A stretch of 64,000 nucleotides of DNA from Rhizobium phaseoli (GTDB taxonomy: Bacteria; Pseudomonadota; Alphaproteobacteria; Rhizobiales; Rhizobiaceae): NCBI RefSeq assembly GCF_003985125.1, contig NZ_ML133565.1, forward strand, positions 186,001 through 250,000, read 5' to 3'. Under the pieces are notes generated by a model. The model saw only the letters and a program-made list of their open reading frames with translations. It was not told where the DNA came from and made no database searches. The position numbers and the translations under genes are program-made. Shown one piece after another: positions 41,178 through 50,905 of this stretch; the first letter of the stretch is position 1; every line of letters begins with the position of its first letter.

Positions 41178-42008
41178 ATGCTTTCTTTGATAACGTCCGC
41201 CCTGCGGGCGCTGCCCGCGCTCGCCCTGATGGCAGGTCTTTCCGCAACCGCCGCCCACGCCCAGACCGCCGAGGGATATTGGCAGGGCGTGCAGAAGGCA
41301 GGCGCTTTGCGTTGTGGCGCGGCTGTAGCGCCGCCCTATGTCATGCGCGATCCGGCGACGGGCGAGTACACCGGCTTCTTCGCCGATCTCTGCAAGGAGT
41401 TTGCCGACGTCCTCAAGGTGAAGCCTGAATTCGTCGATACCACCTGGGACAATATCGTCGCCGGTCTGCAGGCGGGCAAATGGGATCTGTCGCTCGCGCT
41501 TAACCGGACGCCGGCGCGCGCCATGGCCGTGCAGTTCTCGATCCCGGCGATGGAGTACCAGATCTCGCTCGCCTACAATAAAAACAATCCGAAGATCGCG
41601 GCCGGCGTCGCTTCGGTGGCCGATATAGACAAGGCGGGCGTAACTCTTGCGGTCATGTCAGGCACGGCCCAAGACAAGGCCATTTCCGCGGCGGTCAAGA
41701 ACGCCACGATCATGCGCCTGCCCGGCAACGACGAGACCCGCCTGGCGGTCACCTCGAAGCGCGCCGACATCCTGGTCGACGCCTCCGACACCAACCAGCT
41801 CTTCACCCAGTCGAACCCGGATTGGGCGGTTGCGCTCAACCCGACGCCGGCCCTTGCCAAACAGGGTGTCGCTTTCGGCCTGCCGCATCAGCTTTCGGCC
41901 GCCGACGTCGAAGTGATCAATATCTTCCTCGAAGAGAGGGTCGCCACCGGCCATGTCGACGAGCTGATCCGCAAAGCCGTCGACGAAGTCCTCAAGGGCG
42001 CGAAGTAA
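41178..42008 (+). CDS. Amino-acid-type ABC transporter substrate-binding protein (hydroxyproline uptake)
   Basis: A 276-residue periplasmic protein of family 3. Signal peptide MLSLITSALRALPALALMAG with cleavage near AHA. The mature part begins with the usual AGALRCGAAVAPPYVMRDPATGEYTGF ligand-domain opening and has KWDLSLALNRTPARA. AGAGG precedes the ATG. It heads an operon of two permeases, an ATPase and hydroxyproline enzymes, so the ligand is probably hydroxyproline or D-proline, as with HypMNPQ of Sinorhizobium. Confidence 0.87.
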   Translation: MLSLITSALRALPALALMAGLSATAAHAQTAEGYWQGVQKAGALRCGAAVAPPYVMRDPATGEYTGFFADLCKEFADVLKVKPEFVDTTWDNIVAGLQAGKWDLSLALNRTPARAMAVQFSIPAMEYQISLAYNKNNPKIAAGVASVADIDKAGVTLAVMSGTAQDKAISAAVKNATIMRLPGNDETRLAVTSKRADILVDASDTNQLFTQSNPDWAVALNPTPALAKQGVAFGLPHQLSAADVEVINIFLEERVATGHVDELIRKAVDEVLKGAK

Positions 42009-42072
42009 CCTCGCTGGGGCCGGTGCGACGATCGTCCCGGCCCTTTCAAGCTTCGATCATCGGAGATTGGCC

Positions 42073-42855
42073 ATGACCACGTCCTTCAGCCTTCCCCTCG
42101 TGAAAATGCAGGCGCTCCACAAAAGCTATGGGGGCGGCGCAATCCAGGTGCTGAAAGGCATCGATATCGAAATGAAGCCCGGCGAACGCGTCGTCGTCAT
42201 CGGTCCGAGCGGCGGCGGCAAAAGCACGCTGCTTCGGGTGATGATGGGCCTGGAGCAGATCGACAGCGGCTCGATCAGTTTCGATGGCAAGGCCTATATT
42301 TCTTCCGACGGCGCTGCCAGGAAGACCCAGATCGACACCCATGTCCGTCGCTCGATCGGCATGGTCTTTCAGCACTATACGCTGTTTCCGCATCTGAGCG
42401 TCATTCAGAACCTGATCCTCGCACCCTGCAAAGTGCGCGGAGAAGGCAAGGCGAAGGCGACCGCCCGCGCCCAGGCTCTGCTCGAGCGCTTCGGGCTCGG
42501 CGCCAAGGCCAATGCCTATCCGGCCCAGCTTTCCGGCGGCCAGAAGCAGCGCGTCGCCATCGCCCGCGCACTGATGCTCGATCCGAAGCTGATGCTGTTC
42601 GACGAGGTCACCTCGGCGCTCGACCCGGAGCTCGTCAGCGAGGTCGAACAGGTCATCCTGCAACTCGCCGCCCAGGACATGCCGATGATGATCGTCACCC
42701 ACGACATGTGGTTCGCGAAGAACATCGCGTCGCGCGTCATCTTCTGTGCGGGCGGCGTGGTCGTCGAGGACGGCCCGCCCGAGCAGGTGCTCGGCGCTCC
42801 GCGCGAGGAACGCACCAAGGAATTCATCGACCGCGTCTTCCACATCAAGCAGTAG
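42073..42855 (+). CDS. Amino-acid-type ABC transporter ATP-binding protein
   Basis: A 260-residue ATPase of the polar amino acid group: Walker A GPSGGGKST, FQHYTLFPHLSVIQN, signature LSGGQKQR, Walker B LMLFDEVTSALDPE, then IVTHDM. The start is ATG 42073; a TTG two codons earlier is possible. It energises the permease pair encoded directly downstream (9 and 9 bp gaps). Confidence 0.92.
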   Translation: MTTSFSLPLVKMQALHKSYGGGAIQVLKGIDIEMKPGERVVVIGPSGGGKSTLLRVMMGLEQIDSGSISFDGKAYISSDGAARKTQIDTHVRRSIGMVFQHYTLFPHLSVIQNLILAPCKVRGEGKAKATARAQALLERFGLGAKANAYPAQLSGGQKQRVAIARALMLDPKLMLFDEVTSALDPELVSEVEQVILQLAAQDMPMMIVTHDMWFAKNIASRVIFCAGGVVVEDGPPEQVLGAPREERTKEFIDRVFHIKQ

Positions 42856-42864
42856 GAGGCACAG

Positions 42865-43527
42865 ATGAACTACACGTTCGATTTCAGCGCCGTCTCCATC
42901 GCCCCGCTGCTGCAGGGGCTGTGGGTTTCGCTGCAGCTGACGGCGGCCGCGAACATCATCGGCATCGTTCTGGGCTTCGGATTGGCCCTGCTGATCATGA
43001 GCCCGATCAAGATCGTGCGGCTGCCGTTCATGCTGTTCGTCGAATTCTTCCGCTGCACGCCGGCCATCGTCCAGATCGTCTGGATATTCTATTGCGTGCC
43101 GATGCTGTTCGATGTCTTCCTCGATCCGATGACGATGGGCATTATGGCCCTCGGGCTCAATCTGATGGCGTTCAATGCCGAGGCCTATCGTGCCTCGATC
43201 CAGGCGGTGCCGCGCGAACAGCTCGACGCCGGCATCGCGCTCGGCCTCAATCCGCTGCAGCGGGTGCTCTACATCGTCTTCCCGACGGCGTTCCGCGCCT
43301 CGATCCCGGTGCTTTTGACCAACGGCATCGTCATCTTCCAGCAGAGCGCGCTAGTCGCGATCGTGGCGATCCAGGACCTGATGTACCAGGGCAAGACGCT
43401 GGCGACGGAGACTTATCGTCCGATCGAGACCTTCACCGTCGTCGCCCTCATCTATTTCGCCGTGTCTTTCCCGATCACCCAGATCGTCGGCCTGCTCGAA
43501 CGCCGCCGCCAGATCCTCGTCAGCTAG
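42865..43527 (+). CDS. Amino-acid-type ABC transporter permease 1
   Basis: A 220-residue HisM/GlnP-type permease with about five membrane segments and the family motif FFRCTPAIVQIVW, followed by the EAA loop (YRASIQAVPREQLDAGIALGL). AGGAGG lies before the ATG. It forms a heterodimer with the next permease. Confidence 0.92.
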   Translation: MNYTFDFSAVSIAPLLQGLWVSLQLTAAANIIGIVLGFGLALLIMSPIKIVRLPFMLFVEFFRCTPAIVQIVWIFYCVPMLFDVFLDPMTMGIMALGLNLMAFNAEAYRASIQAVPREQLDAGIALGLNPLQRVLYIVFPTAFRASIPVLLTNGIVIFQQSALVAIVAIQDLMYQGKTLATETYRPIETFTVVALIYFAVSFPITQIVGLLERRRQILVS

Positions 43528-43536
43528 GAGGCCAGC

Positions 43537-44205
43537 ATGATGACGCTCGATTTCTCGATCCTGCTGCGCTTCGAAAACGCGCTGCTCCTTGGCCTGTGGA
43601 TGACGATCAAGCTGACGATCATCTGCGTCGTGCTTGGATGCTCTCTCGGCTTCCTCGTCGGCCTGGCGCGCGCGTCGCGCAATCTGGCGCTTCGCGCCAT
43701 TGCGGGCACCTATGTCGAATTCTTCCGCGGCACGCCGGTGCTCATCCAGCTCTTCTGGATCTTCTTCTGCCTGCCGCTGATCCTCGGTGTCGAGCTTTCG
43801 AATCTCGCATCGGGTGTCATCACGCTGACGCTCTATATGGGCGCAATAACGAGCGAAACTTTCCGGGCGAGCCTCAAATCGATCGGCCGGGAGCAGTTGG
43901 ATGCCTGTGTCGCCCTCGGCCTGCCGCAGAGGGTCCAGGTCGTCAACGTCGTGCTGCCGCAGGCGGTGCTGCGGGCCATCCCGACGCTGCTGTCGAACTG
44001 CGTCAGCCTGTTCAAGGAAAGCGCGCTCGTCTCCGCCGTCGGCATGGCCGACCTGATGTTCGTCGGCCAGAACATTTCGAACAATACCGCCCGTCCGGTC
44101 GAAGTGCTGACGGTCGTCGCCCTGATCTATTTCGTCATCGCCTTCCCCCTCACGCGGGCGGTCTCCCTCATGGAGGGACGCATTCTCAAGAAGCTCGCAA
44201 TCTGA
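43537..44205 (+). CDS. Amino-acid-type ABC transporter permease 2
   Basis: A 222-residue HisQ-type permease with FFRGTPVLIQLFWIFF and the EAA loop TFRASLKSIGREQLDACVALGL. It is similar in length and motif order to its upstream partner. AGGAGG precedes the start. The importer genes end here; the first catabolic enzyme follows 30 bp later. Confidence 0.92.
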   Translation: MMTLDFSILLRFENALLLGLWMTIKLTIICVVLGCSLGFLVGLARASRNLALRAIAGTYVEFFRGTPVLIQLFWIFFCLPLILGVELSNLASGVITLTLYMGAITSETFRASLKSIGREQLDACVALGLPQRVQVVNVVLPQAVLRAIPTLLSNCVSLFKESALVSAVGMADLMFVGQNISNNTARPVEVLTVVALIYFVIAFPLTRAVSLMEGRILKKLAI

Positions 44206-44235
44206 AAACCGTCGTTCCCAGGACAGGAGAATCCC

Positions 44236-45114
44236 ATGAAACTTTCCGGCGTCATACCCGCCCTCATCACCCCCTTCGACGCGAACAACAGGATCGACTT
44301 CAAGGCGTTCGAGAAGCTTCTGACGCATCTGCGCGAGGCAGGCGTCACCGGCTGGGTGCCGAACGGCTCGACCGGCGAATATTTCAGCCAATCCAGGGAA
44401 GAGCGCCGTGACGTGCTGCAGTTCGTCAAGGAGTTTGCCAGGCCCGGCGAAATCCTGATCGCCGGCACCAATGCGCCCGCGACCCGCGAGGTGATCGAGC
44501 AGACGGCGCTCGCCAGAGATATCGGCTATGACACCGTCCTGCTGGCACCGCCCTTTTATACCCGTCCAACCCAGGCGGAACTGATCAGGCACTATGAATC
44601 CGTGCTTGGGGCCGTCGATGTGAACCTCGTCCTCTATTCTTATCCGGCTAAGGATGGTTCAGACATCAGCTTCGAGCTGATGGATCATTTTGCCGACAAT
44701 CCGCGGGTGATCGGCATCAAGGAAAGCTCGGGTGTATTGCAGCGGGCGATCGACATCGCCAGCCGCTATGAGGGCAAGATCCAGCTCGTCAGCGGCTCCG
44801 ACGATATCGCGCTCGATTTCATGTTCTGGGGCGCGGAAAGCTGGATCTGCGGCCCGTCCAACTGCATGGCCAAGGCCTGCTGCGATCTCGACCGAACCTA
44901 CAAGGCGGGAGATCTAAGCAAGGCGCGCGAGATGATGAAGACCCTCTATCGGGCGATGAACATCCTCGAAAGCGGCAAGTTCGTGCAGAAGATCAAGTAT
45001 GGCTGCGAGCTGCAGGGCTTGTCCGTGGGGACGTGCCGCGCGCCGCTCGGCGAGCTGACCGCGGAGGAAAAGGCCGAGTTCAGGGCGGCGATGGAGCCGA
45101 TCCTCAACTGGTAG
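44236..45114 (+). CDS. hypD: DapA/NAL-superfamily deaminase, HypD-like (pyrroline-4-hydroxy-2-carboxylate deaminase)
   Basis: A 292-residue TIM-barrel enzyme. The substrate-carboxylate motif is GSTGEYFS, the catalytic Tyr lies in LYSYPA, and the Schiff-base Lys in VIGIKESSG. In Sinorhizobium HypD, a member of this superfamily, removes water and ammonia from pyrroline-4-hydroxy-2-carboxylate to give alpha-ketoglutarate semialdehyde. The neighbours (importer, epimerase, FAD dehydrogenase, aldehyde dehydrogenase) are the rest of that pathway, so this role is preferred over dihydrodipicolinate synthase. Confidence 0.87.
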   Translation: MKLSGVIPALITPFDANNRIDFKAFEKLLTHLREAGVTGWVPNGSTGEYFSQSREERRDVLQFVKEFARPGEILIAGTNAPATREVIEQTALARDIGYDTVLLAPPFYTRPTQAELIRHYESVLGAVDVNLVLYSYPAKDGSDISFELMDHFADNPRVIGIKESSGVLQRAIDIASRYEGKIQLVSGSDDIALDFMFWGAESWICGPSNCMAKACCDLDRTYKAGDLSKAREMMKTLYRAMNILESGKFVQKIKYGCELQGLSVGTCRAPLGELTAEEKAEFRAAMEPILNW

Positions 45115-45203
45115 GATTTTTCACGTCGATACCGGGGTCGGCCGGAGGCAGGCCGGTCCCGAACATACTCATGGTTCCCAGGAAAGACCCGGAGACTCAA
45201 GCG

Positions 45204-46238
45204 ATGCGATTCAAGAAGGTCCTGTCCGTCGTCGATTGTCATGCGGAAGGCGAGAGCGGCAAGGTGATCGTCGGCGGTGTCGGCCAGGTCAAGGGCGAGA
45301 CCATGTTCGACAAGCGGAGCTATCTCGAAACCCACATGGACGATATCCGCAAGATGGTTCTCTTCGAACCGCGCGGCGCCGTCTGGCACAATGCCAACAT
45401 CGTTCTGCCCTCCAATCATCCGGAAGCCGATTTCGGCTATGTGATCCTGGAGACGACGGAATATCCTGTTATGTCGGGTTCGAACACCATGTGCGTGGCG
45501 ACCGTCCTGCTTGAAACCGGCATTCTTCCGATGCAGGAGCCGGTGACGAACCTGACGCTGGAATCGCCGGCCGGCCTCATTCGGGTTCGCTGTGAATGTT
45601 TAGACGGCAAGGTGACGAGTGTCCGGCTCGTGAACCAGCCGGCCTTCTGCTACCATCTCGGCAGCCATATCGAAGTCGAAGGTCTCGGCACGGTTGAGGT
45701 CGACATCGTCTATGGCGGCATGACTTACACGATGGTCGATGCCGCCGCTCTCGGTTTTTCGATCGATCCCTCCGAGGCCCGCGACCTTTGCGAGATCGGG
45801 CAGAAGCTCAAATTCGCCGCCGCCGAACAGCTTGCCGTGGAGCATCCCGACAACCCCGCGATCCCCGGCATTACCAACACCCAATTCATGGGACCGCTGC
45901 GCCGCGAAAGCGGCCGGCTGATTTCGAAGAATTGCGTCGTCGTCTCGCCCGGCCGCTGCGATCGCTCGCCCTGCGGCACCGGCTCGTCGGCCCGTCTTGC
46001 CCTGTTGCATGCCAAGGGCCTGATCGCGCCTGGCGAAACTCTCATCCATGAATCCATCACCGGAAGCCGCTTCACCTGCGCCATCGACGGGCTGGCGAAG
46101 GTCGGAAGATACGATGCCGTCATCCCGGCAATCGCAGGACAGGCGTGGATCACCGGTTTCTATCAGATGGGCATGGATCCGACCGATCCCTATCAACAAG
46201 GATTCACCGTGGCGGATACCTGGATGACGACGGTCTGA
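45204..46238 (+). CDS. hypRE: Proline-racemase-superfamily protein, HypRE-like 4-hydroxyproline 2-epimerase
   Basis: A 344-residue protein. The two catalytic positions are Ser91 in MSGSNT (Cys in proline racemases) and Cys257 in DRSPCGTG. Ser/Cys pairs occur in 4-hydroxyproline epimerases and trans-3-hydroxyproline dehydratases, not in classical proline racemase. Its place between HypD- and HypO-like genes favours conversion of trans-4-hydroxy-L-proline to cis-4-hydroxy-D-proline. ATG 45204 is used; a longer frame from 45033 overlaps hypD. Confidence 0.82.
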   Translation: MRFKKVLSVVDCHAEGESGKVIVGGVGQVKGETMFDKRSYLETHMDDIRKMVLFEPRGAVWHNANIVLPSNHPEADFGYVILETTEYPVMSGSNTMCVATVLLETGILPMQEPVTNLTLESPAGLIRVRCECLDGKVTSVRLVNQPAFCYHLGSHIEVEGLGTVEVDIVYGGMTYTMVDAAALGFSIDPSEARDLCEIGQKLKFAAAEQLAVEHPDNPAIPGITNTQFMGPLRRESGRLISKNCVVVSPGRCDRSPCGTGSSARLALLHAKGLIAPGETLIHESITGSRFTCAIDGLAKVGRYDAVIPAIAGQAWITGFYQMGMDPTDPYQQGFTVADTWMTTV

Positions 46239-46248
46239 AGCCTAGAGA

Positions 46249-47505
46249 ATGGATATGAGCGGAAACAAAATTCCTTTGGTGGTCGTCGGCGCGGGTATCA
46301 TCGGCGTCGTCATTGCCTATGAGCTCCAGCGTCGCGGCCAGACCGTCGTGCTGGTGGACAGGGCGGCCCCCGGCATGGGCGCCTCCTACGGCAACATGGC
46401 GAGCATCGCGGTTACCGAATTCATGCCGGCTTCGCGCCCCGGCATCTGGGCGCAGATGCCGAAATGGCTGCTCGACCCGGAAGGGCCGGTGCGCATCCGG
46501 CCCGGCTACCTGCCAAAACTGGTGCCGTGGTTCCTGAGGTTCCTCGCCGCCAGCCGCCCCTCAAAATTGAGGGAGTTGGAGGCGGCCGGCGCTGCGCTCT
46601 GCGGCCGTGTTTACGAAGATATGGACGCGCTGCTCAAGCAGACCGGCCTGACGCATATGCTGACGGCAGAGGGGTGCCTCAGCCTCTATACTGATGACGC
46701 AGAGTTCAGGGCGGATCGCGAACATATCGATATCCTCGAGCGTTTCGGCTTCCGGCACGAAATCCTCGGCGGCAACGCCATCCGGGATCTCGAGCCGGCC
46801 TTGACCACGAAGATCGGCAAGGCGGTGCTCTTTCCCGACAATCGGTCGATCACCGATCCGTACAAGCTCGTCGCCGCCCTTATCGAAAAATTCCAGGCGC
46901 TCGGCGGCCGGATCGTCGAGGGCGACGTCGCAGGCTTCGAGCAAAGCGAGGCCGGCGTCTCCGCTCTCCGTCTGGCGGATGGACGAAGCCTTGCGGCGGA
47001 GAAGGTGGTGCTTGCGGCCGGCGCCTTCACCGCCCGGCTTTCCGCCCTGCTGCGGGAGCCCATCCCGCTTGAAACCGAACGCGGCTACCACACGCAGATC
47101 ATGGAGCCCGGCATTTCGATGCGCCACTCGATCATCTGGCCGACGCGCGCCTTCATGGTCACGCCGACGGCAGGCGGCATCCGCGTCGGCGGCACGGTCG
47201 AAATGGCCGGCCTCGACGCTCCCCCGGATTACCGGCGCGCAAAGATCCTGGTGAAGCGGGCTCGGGAAGCATTGCCGGAGCTGAAGGCCGAAGGCGCGAC
47301 GGAATGGATGGGGCACCGCCCGGCACTGCCCGACACCGTTCCGGTCATGGGTCCATCCGCCAAGCGCCGCAACGTCTGGTTCGCGACCGGTCATGGGCAT
47401 CTCGGCCTGACCTATGCGGCCACGACCGGCCGGTTGATGGCCGATCTCGTTACGGGCGTTGAACCGCCCGTGGACATGAAACCCTATCGCGTCGACCGCT
47501 TCTGA
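46249..47505 (+). CDS. hypO: FAD-dependent D-amino acid (D-hydroxyproline) dehydrogenase, HypO-like
   Basis: A 418-residue DAO-type flavoprotein. FAD fold near the start (VVVGAGIIGVVIAYELQRRG), then PGMGASYGNMASIA, and a C-terminal WFATGHGHLGLTYAATTGRLMADL. It resembles DadA but belongs to a different branch. HypO oxidises cis-4-hydroxy-D-proline to pyrroline-4-hydroxy-2-carboxylate and also D-proline to pyrroline-2-carboxylate. ATG 46249 is given; ATG 46255 is equally possible. It follows the epimerase gene by 10 bp. Confidence 0.84.
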   Translation: MDMSGNKIPLVVVGAGIIGVVIAYELQRRGQTVVLVDRAAPGMGASYGNMASIAVTEFMPASRPGIWAQMPKWLLDPEGPVRIRPGYLPKLVPWFLRFLAASRPSKLRELEAAGAALCGRVYEDMDALLKQTGLTHMLTAEGCLSLYTDDAEFRADREHIDILERFGFRHEILGGNAIRDLEPALTTKIGKAVLFPDNRSITDPYKLVAALIEKFQALGGRIVEGDVAGFEQSEAGVSALRLADGRSLAAEKVVLAAGAFTARLSALLREPIPLETERGYHTQIMEPGISMRHSIIWPTRAFMVTPTAGGIRVGGTVEMAGLDAPPDYRRAKILVKRAREALPELKAEGATEWMGHRPALPDTVPVMGPSAKRRNVWFATGHGHLGLTYAATTGRLMADLVTGVEPPVDMKPYRVDRF

Positions 47506-47539
47506 GAGCGGTGCCGGCGCAAGGCAAAAGGGAGTGAAC

Positions 47540-49030
47540 ATGCGAAGCGAACTCTATATCGACGGACAATGGGTGAAGCCGGTCAAGGGCGGCACCTGCA
47601 CGGTGACCAACCCGGCGACGGAAGAGGTGATCCAGACGATCGGAGCGGCAACGGCCGAGGATGTCGATCTGGCCGTCAAGGCGGCGCGCCGCGCCTTCGA
47701 CAAGGACGGCTGGCCAAAACTGACGGGCGCCCAGCGCGCGAAGTATCTCCGGGCGATCGCTGCCGGCATTCGAGCCCGCCAGGCCGAGATCGCCCGGCTC
47801 GAGGTCCTCGACAACGGCAAGCCGTTCCCTGAGGCCGATTGGGACGTTGCCGACGCGGCGGGCTGCTTCGATTTTTATGCGGGGCTTGCCGAACAGCTCG
47901 ACAACAATCCCGAGGAAACGATCGCGCTTCCGGATCAGCGTTTCACCTCCAAGGCTGTGCGTGAGCCGCTCGGTGTCGCCGGCGCGATCATTCCCTGGAA
48001 CTATCCGCTGTTGATGGCGGCATGGAAGGTCGCCCCGGCACTGGCCGCCGGCTGCACCGTGGTGCTGAAGCCCGCCGAATTGACGTCGCTGACGGCGCTG
48101 GAGCTGGCGGCGGTTGCCGACGAGGCCGGGCTGCCGGCCGGCGTGCTCAATATCTTGACCGGCGCCGGGTCGGTCGCCGGCCAGGCGATCATCGATCACA
48201 AGCAAGTCGATAAGCTCGCCTTTACCGGTTCCGGGCCGGTTGGCTCGAAGATCATGGCGGCGGCCGCCCGCGACATCAAGCGCGTCAGCCTCGAGCTCGG
48301 CGGCAAGTCGCCCTTCGTCGTCTTCGAGGACGCCGATATCGACAAGGCCGTCGAATGGATCATGTTCGGCATTTTCTGGAACCAGGGCGAGGTCTGCTCG
48401 GCAACGTCGCGGGTCCTCGTGCAGGACACCATCTACGAGCGGCTGCTCGCACGGCTGATCGAGGAGACAAAGAAGATCAAGATCGGCAACGGCTTGGACG
48501 AGGGCGTTCTCCTGGGGCCGCTGGTTTCCAAGCGCCAGCACGAGCAGGTCGTCGCGGCGATCGAAGCGGCGCGGCAGGCCGGTGCAACGGTCGCCTGCGG
48601 CGGAGCCCGTCCGGAAGGATTCGACAAGGGCTATTATCTCCAACCGACCGTTCTGACCGATGTTCCGCTCGACAGCGCCGCCTGGGTTGAGGAGATCTTC
48701 GGGCCTGTCGTCTGCATCCGGCCGTTCAAGACCGAGGAGGAGGCGATCGACCTCGCCAATGATTCCCGCTTCGGCCTTGCGGCCGCCGTCATGTCGAAGG
48801 ACGACATCAGGGCCGAGCGCGTTGCCGCCGCCTTCCGCGCCGGCATCGTCTGGATCAATTGCTCGCAGCCGACTTTCACCGAGGCGCCCTGGGGCGGCTA
48901 CAAGGAATCCGGCATCGGCCGTGAGCTCGGCCGCTGGGGCCTCGACAACTATCTCGAGACCAAGCAGATCACCCGCTTCGTGAGCGAAGATCCCTGGGGC
49001 TGGTACATCAAGCCGGAGGCAGCCGAATGA
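47540..49030 (+). CDS. hypH: Aldehyde dehydrogenase, HypH-like (alpha-ketoglutarate semialdehyde dehydrogenase)
   Basis: A 496-residue NAD(P)-dependent aldehyde dehydrogenase of full length. Cofactor-binding FTGSGPVGSKI, catalytic Glu in LELGGKSPF and catalytic Cys in NQGEVCSA are all present. In this pathway it oxidises alpha-ketoglutarate semialdehyde to alpha-ketoglutarate. By sequence alone it could be a betaine-aldehyde-type enzyme; the operon decides. ATG 47540 has GGGAG upstream. Its stop overlaps the start of the next gene by 4 bases. Confidence 0.86.
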   Translation: MRSELYIDGQWVKPVKGGTCTVTNPATEEVIQTIGAATAEDVDLAVKAARRAFDKDGWPKLTGAQRAKYLRAIAAGIRARQAEIARLEVLDNGKPFPEADWDVADAAGCFDFYAGLAEQLDNNPEETIALPDQRFTSKAVREPLGVAGAIIPWNYPLLMAAWKVAPALAAGCTVVLKPAELTSLTALELAAVADEAGLPAGVLNILTGAGSVAGQAIIDHKQVDKLAFTGSGPVGSKIMAAAARDIKRVSLELGGKSPFVVFEDADIDKAVEWIMFGIFWNQGEVCSATSRVLVQDTIYERLLARLIEETKKIKIGNGLDEGVLLGPLVSKRQHEQVVAAIEAARQAGATVACGGARPEGFDKGYYLQPTVLTDVPLDSAAWVEEIFGPVVCIRPFKTEEEAIDLANDSRFGLAAAVMSKDDIRAERVAAAFRAGIVWINCSQPTFTEAPWGGYKESGIGRELGRWGLDNYLETKQITRFVSEDPWGWYIKPEAAE

Positions 49031-50061
49031 ACTGGAACCGCAGCCTCGACCTGCTGCAGGTCCACTGCCAGGGCGAGATCGGCAAGATCATCGTCGCCGG
49101 CGCGCCCGAAATACCGGGCGCGACCATGCTCGACAAGATGAACCACATCAACGCGGTGGACGACAGCCTGCGCCGCTTCGTCACCTTCGAGCCGCGCGCC
49201 AATGTCGCCATGTCGGTGAACCTGCTGGTCGAGCCGACCCGCGCCGATGCCGATGCCGGCTTCATCGTGCTGCAGGCCGACCGCGCCCACCCGATGTCGG
49301 GTAGCAACTGCATCTGCGTCGTCACCGCGCTTCTCGAAAGCGGGCGGGTGCCGATGTCGGAGCCGGAGACGGTGGTGCGGCTGGACACGCCGGCTGGCCT
49401 GATCGTCGCGCGCGCCACCTGCCGTGACAACAGATGCCTGTCGGTCAGCCTCAACAATGTGCCGAGTTTTGCCGAAGCGCTCGACAGTGAGGTGGAGACG
49501 CCGAAATGGGGCCGCATCAAGGTCGATGTCGCCTTCGGCGGCGTCTATTACGCGCTGGTCGATGTCGACCAGCTCGGCCTCGATATCGCTCCGGCCAATG
49601 CCCGGCTGCTGGCGGAAGCCGGCATCGAGCTCAAGTCGCTTCTGGCTGGCCAAGTCTCGGTCGCCCATCCGGTCCTGAGTGGCGTAAACGAAATCGCCTA
49701 TGTCATGTTTCGCGGGCGCGAGGCTGACGGTGCGGTCAGAACCTGCACGACGCTGCAGCCGGGCCGCGTCGACCGCTCGCCCTGCGGCACCGGCAGCTCG
49801 GCCAATCTGGCGACCCTTTATGCTCGCGGTGAGGTCGCCGTCGGAGACTCGAGGACGTCGCGGTCGATCATCGGCGGCGAATTCCTAGCGGAGGCGATCG
49901 GCGAAACCGAGGTGGGCGGCCGCCGCTCCGTGTTGCCGAGAATAACCGGCCGGGCCTATGTCTATGGCCGTGAGCAGCTGCGCATGTCCGACGACGATCC
50001 CTTCGTCGCCGGCTTTGCGCTCTCTGATACATGGGGGCCGCAGGTCGGCCTGCTCGGATAG
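49027..50061 (+). CDS. Second proline-racemase-superfamily protein (epimerase or 3-hydroxyproline dehydratase)
   Basis: A 344-residue paralogue of the HypRE-like protein. Catalytic positions are Ser91 (MSGSNC) and Cys253 (DRSPCGTG), again the Ser/Cys pair. It is translationally coupled to the aldehyde dehydrogenase (ATGA overlap) and followed by two SDR genes. Divergence from its neighbour suggests another substrate, for example a different hydroxyproline isomer or 3-hydroxyproline. The choice between epimerase and dehydratase cannot be made from sequence. Confidence 0.85.
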   Translation: MNWNRSLDLLQVHCQGEIGKIIVAGAPEIPGATMLDKMNHINAVDDSLRRFVTFEPRANVAMSVNLLVEPTRADADAGFIVLQADRAHPMSGSNCICVVTALLESGRVPMSEPETVVRLDTPAGLIVARATCRDNRCLSVSLNNVPSFAEALDSEVETPKWGRIKVDVAFGGVYYALVDVDQLGLDIAPANARLLAEAGIELKSLLAGQVSVAHPVLSGVNEIAYVMFRGREADGAVRTCTTLQPGRVDRSPCGTGSSANLATLYARGEVAVGDSRTSRSIIGGEFLAEAIGETEVGGRRSVLPRITGRAYVYGREQLRMSDDDPFVAGFALSDTWGPQVGLLG

Positions 50062-50070
50062 GAGCCTGCA

Positions 50071-50835
50071 ATGTCTCACCTTCAACCTCTGGCCGACCAG
50101 ACTGTCCTCGTCACCGGGGCATCCGGCGGAATCGGAGCAGCCATCATCGAGCGCCTTTCAGCCGAAGGCGCGCGGCCGGTCATCCACTACGGTCGCGACA
50201 GGCAACGAGCGGAAGCCCTGCTCGGCCAGCTCGACGGAAACGGATTGATCGTTCAGGCCGACCTCTCCCGTCCGGACGGCGCCTTCGCGCTTTGGCGCGA
50301 CGCGCTTTCGGCGGCGGGACGAATCCATGCCGTGGTCAACAATGCCGGGGTCCGCAACGAGATTTCGATCGATGCCGATCCGGCCGACTGGCGGGCGGCT
50401 TGGCAGAAGGAGTTTCAGGTGAACTTCTTTGCTGCGGCGGATCTTTGCAAAGAGGCGCTCGTGCATTTCAAGCAGCATGGCGGCGGGCGGATCGTCAATA
50501 TGGCCAGCCGCGCCGGTCAGCGCGGATACGCGGCCGACGCCATGCCTTATGGGGCGACGAAGGCGGCGCTCACCAATCTGACAAAGTCGATCGCGAGGAG
50601 CTTCGGTCGCGACGGAGTGGTCGCCGTCTCCGTCGCGCCGGGATGGGTGCGGACCGATATGGCCGAGGATTTCGTGGCAAGGCACGGGAAGGAGGCGGCG
50701 GTTGGCGACATCCCGATCGGTGAGATGGCCGAGCCGGGCGAGATCGCCGAACTGGTGGCCTTCCTGCTTCGTCCGTCGCAGGCATCGGTCAACGGCGCGA
50801 CATTCGACGTCAATGGCGGCAGCTACATCAGGTAG
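50071..50835 (+). CDS. Short-chain dehydrogenase/reductase 1
   Basis: A 254-residue SDR of FabG type. NAD(P) motif VTGASGGIGAAI, NNAG, catalytic Ser in NMASRAGQ, and YGATK. The substrate is unknown. It starts 9 bp after the second racemase-family gene with GGAG upstream. Standard hydroxyproline operons do not need an SDR, so this gene and the next may oxidise or reduce a hydroxyl of a less common proline derivative. Confidence 0.88.
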   Translation: MSHLQPLADQTVLVTGASGGIGAAIIERLSAEGARPVIHYGRDRQRAEALLGQLDGNGLIVQADLSRPDGAFALWRDALSAAGRIHAVVNNAGVRNEISIDADPADWRAAWQKEFQVNFFAAADLCKEALVHFKQHGGGRIVNMASRAGQRGYAADAMPYGATKAALTNLTKSIARSFGRDGVVAVSVAPGWVRTDMAEDFVARHGKEAAVGDIPIGEMAEPGEIAELVAFLLRPSQASVNGATFDVNGGSYIR

Positions 50836-50905
50836 AGCAGTTCCAGCGGTAGCAGGCAGCGGTAGTGCGGCGCAATCGCGTGAGGACAAAGGGAAGGGGT
50901 TCGTT

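Noticed and set aside
42708..44411. A 567-codon frame over the two permease genes
   Set aside because: Frame-shifted shadow; the permeases carry EAA loops and good ribosome sites.
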